Below, one piece after another: positions 62,987-64,000 of a stretch of 64,000 nt of DNA. Location: contig JAJTWR010000314.1 in NCBI GenBank assembly GCA_021613335.1, positions 2,668,501 to 2,732,500 of the forward strand, given 5' to 3'. This DNA is from Whitmania pigra (Eukaryota > Annelida > Clitellata > Hirudinida > Haemopidae). A model generated the notes under the pieces. That model was not told where the DNA came from. It made no database searches and saw only the letters and a program-made list of their open reading frames with translations. A program made the position numbers and the translations under genes. Every line of letters begins with the position of its first letter. The stretch's first letter is position 1.

Positions 62987-63983
62987 TATTATTATTATTA
63001 GTTTTATTATTATTATTATTATTATTATTATCATCATATACATTTCAAATTAATTAAATAAATAAATTAAATATGAATTAAAAATGAATTTAGAATGAAG
63101 AACTAAATTATACGAAAAATTTTCAGATAATCAACAAGTTATTTTTAACCTGGACAGTCGATGTATCGATATAGTGGATTATTTGAGAAGAGCTTGCAAG
63201 GTGCCCGATTATGGTGAGTTTCCGTTAGCGTCACTGATGGCACTATCATTATCAGCAATACCATGATCATTGTCATCGTCATCATCATCATCAACAGTAC
63301 AACTGGATGTGTGTGACATGGAGGGCAGAGTGAAAAATTTAAGCAACAATCCAAGTGTCCATGCAAAAGAATTTATCAAGAGCAGACAACATCTGGTTCT
63401 TGTTTCTTACACAGGTAAATGCAAATATAAATACAAATGTGAATATACAAAGGTATAATAATAATAAGGTAAAATACGCTCTTATAAGAATGTTAATGCA
63501 AATCTGAATACAATTACAAATACGGTGTAAATCACTTTTTCCGCGATTATAAATTGCAAAATCAAAATAACAATTTCATTTCATTCGCCAGAGGACAGCA
63601 CACCAACATCAAAAAGTGCAACTGGCGACAGAAAGTACCAAGTACTGGTTGACAGCGATGACATTGTTACCAAGTCTTTTCTGGGTGGTCTATCGTTAAC
63701 ATATTACATAATACATATCATTTTAATAATTAATAATGTAATAATAATAATGATAATACTACTAATAACAAGTTATTTCAAGTTAATTGTACGTTATTTC
63801 AACTCATCAAATATTATTTAAATACATTTAACCTCATTAAAATTTTTTTAAAAAGCTCGTCTTCAATCGGATGGTAGTGAAACACCTGAGAAAGAGATGA
63901 AGAGATCAAAAAAAATTACAAAACGAATACCAGGTGTCAGGAAATTGAAGATAAAAGATAAAAATATTGCTTCTTCGGAATGA
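62510..63983 (+). CDS. CXorf65/C22orf15-family protein
   Basis: There are five coding exons: 62510-62534, 63127-63213, 63298-63414, 63592-63687 and 63856-63983, giving 150 residues. All junctions are phase 1. The start MFAILHHGDNQQVIFNLDSR matches the MF-x-x-x-x-HGDNQQ opening of the vertebrate CXorf65 protein. Then come C-x-x-x-x-x-YLRRACKVP, LDVCDMEGRVKNL, KEFIKSRQHLVLV, and a basic C-terminal tail (KRSKKITKRIPGVRKLKIKD). The first exon has only 25 coding bases. The ATG at 62510 is chosen because it aligns with the family start, although an in-frame ATG lies 15 bases upstream. The molecular role of the family is not known. Intron 1 contains a long TTA array. Confidence 0.85.
62557..63031. 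repeat. intronic (TTA)n array
   Basis: About 475 bases of TTA with one-base interruptions and a few TTC units (near 62817 and 62857). This is the opposite strand sense to the arrays in the neighbouring 5'-nucleotidase introns. It fills most of intron 1 of the CXorf65-type gene. Confidence 0.96.
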
Positions 63984-63992
63984 TTTTCATTC

Positions 63993-63998
63993 AATAAA
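63993..63998 (+). terminator. polyadenylation signal after the CXorf65-type gene
   Basis: AATAAA lies 10 bases after the TGA stop, at the window edge. If used, the 3' UTR would be very short. The sequence further right is not available. Confidence 0.4.
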
Positions 63999-64000
63999 TG

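Overview
The window is AT-rich, intron-containing nuclear DNA from an invertebrate animal. It holds genes with GT-AG introns and conserved animal families (a ZIC zinc-finger factor, a class VI P4-ATPase, an ecto-5'-nucleotidase and a CXorf65-type protein), surrounded by very long trinucleotide arrays and many transposon relics. A lophotrochozoan such as an annelid or mollusc fits best. That is an inference from gene content and repeat style and was not tested by any search.

Left part (1-30 kb) is an accessory, transposon-rich region. Its theme is a small family of secreted PAN/apple + F5/8-type (fucolectin-like) genes. There are two intact copies (8475-10917 and 20514-21905), each with a 19-nt micro-exon that is needed to keep the reading frame. 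Decayed pieces lie at 4006, 16389, 17770 and 25340. Interleaved are: a histone H4 pseudogene; an R2/R4-type LINE sitting inside a TAA array; LTR-element fragments primed by tRNA-Leu; a pogo/Tigger relic; the tail of a second LINE; a complete non-autonomous hAT with 8-bp target duplication; a complete gag-only LTR element with 5-bp target duplication; a second hAT relic; several tRNA-derived SINE copies; and a 490-bp TATAA satellite.

Middle part (30.8-39.5 kb, minus strand) is one 28-exon gene for an ATP11-like phospholipid flippase. Every exon junction was checked for phase and gives about 1335 residues. A 400-bp TAA array and a SINE sit in one of its introns. From 39.5 to 49 kb there is no convincing gene, only simple-sequence arrays (CAT/ATC, TAA, a 9-bp GTGGTTGCG minisatellite) and two CCAAT/CRE-like clusters.

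Right part (49-64 kb, plus strand) has three genes in the same direction: a two-exon ZIC gene (49081-53109, 583 aa), a nine-exon CD73-like 5'-nucleotidase (55469-60960, 587 aa) and a five-exon CXorf65/C22orf15-family gene (62510-63983, 150 aa). Their introns again carry long TAA/TTA or compound arrays.

The genes do not form an obvious pathway. The flippase and the 5'-nucleotidase both act at membranes, and ZIC is a developmental regulator. The most unusual signals are the PAN-lectin family with its conserved micro-exon, the LINE embedded in a TAA array, and the hAT and LTR insertions whose target duplications are still readable.
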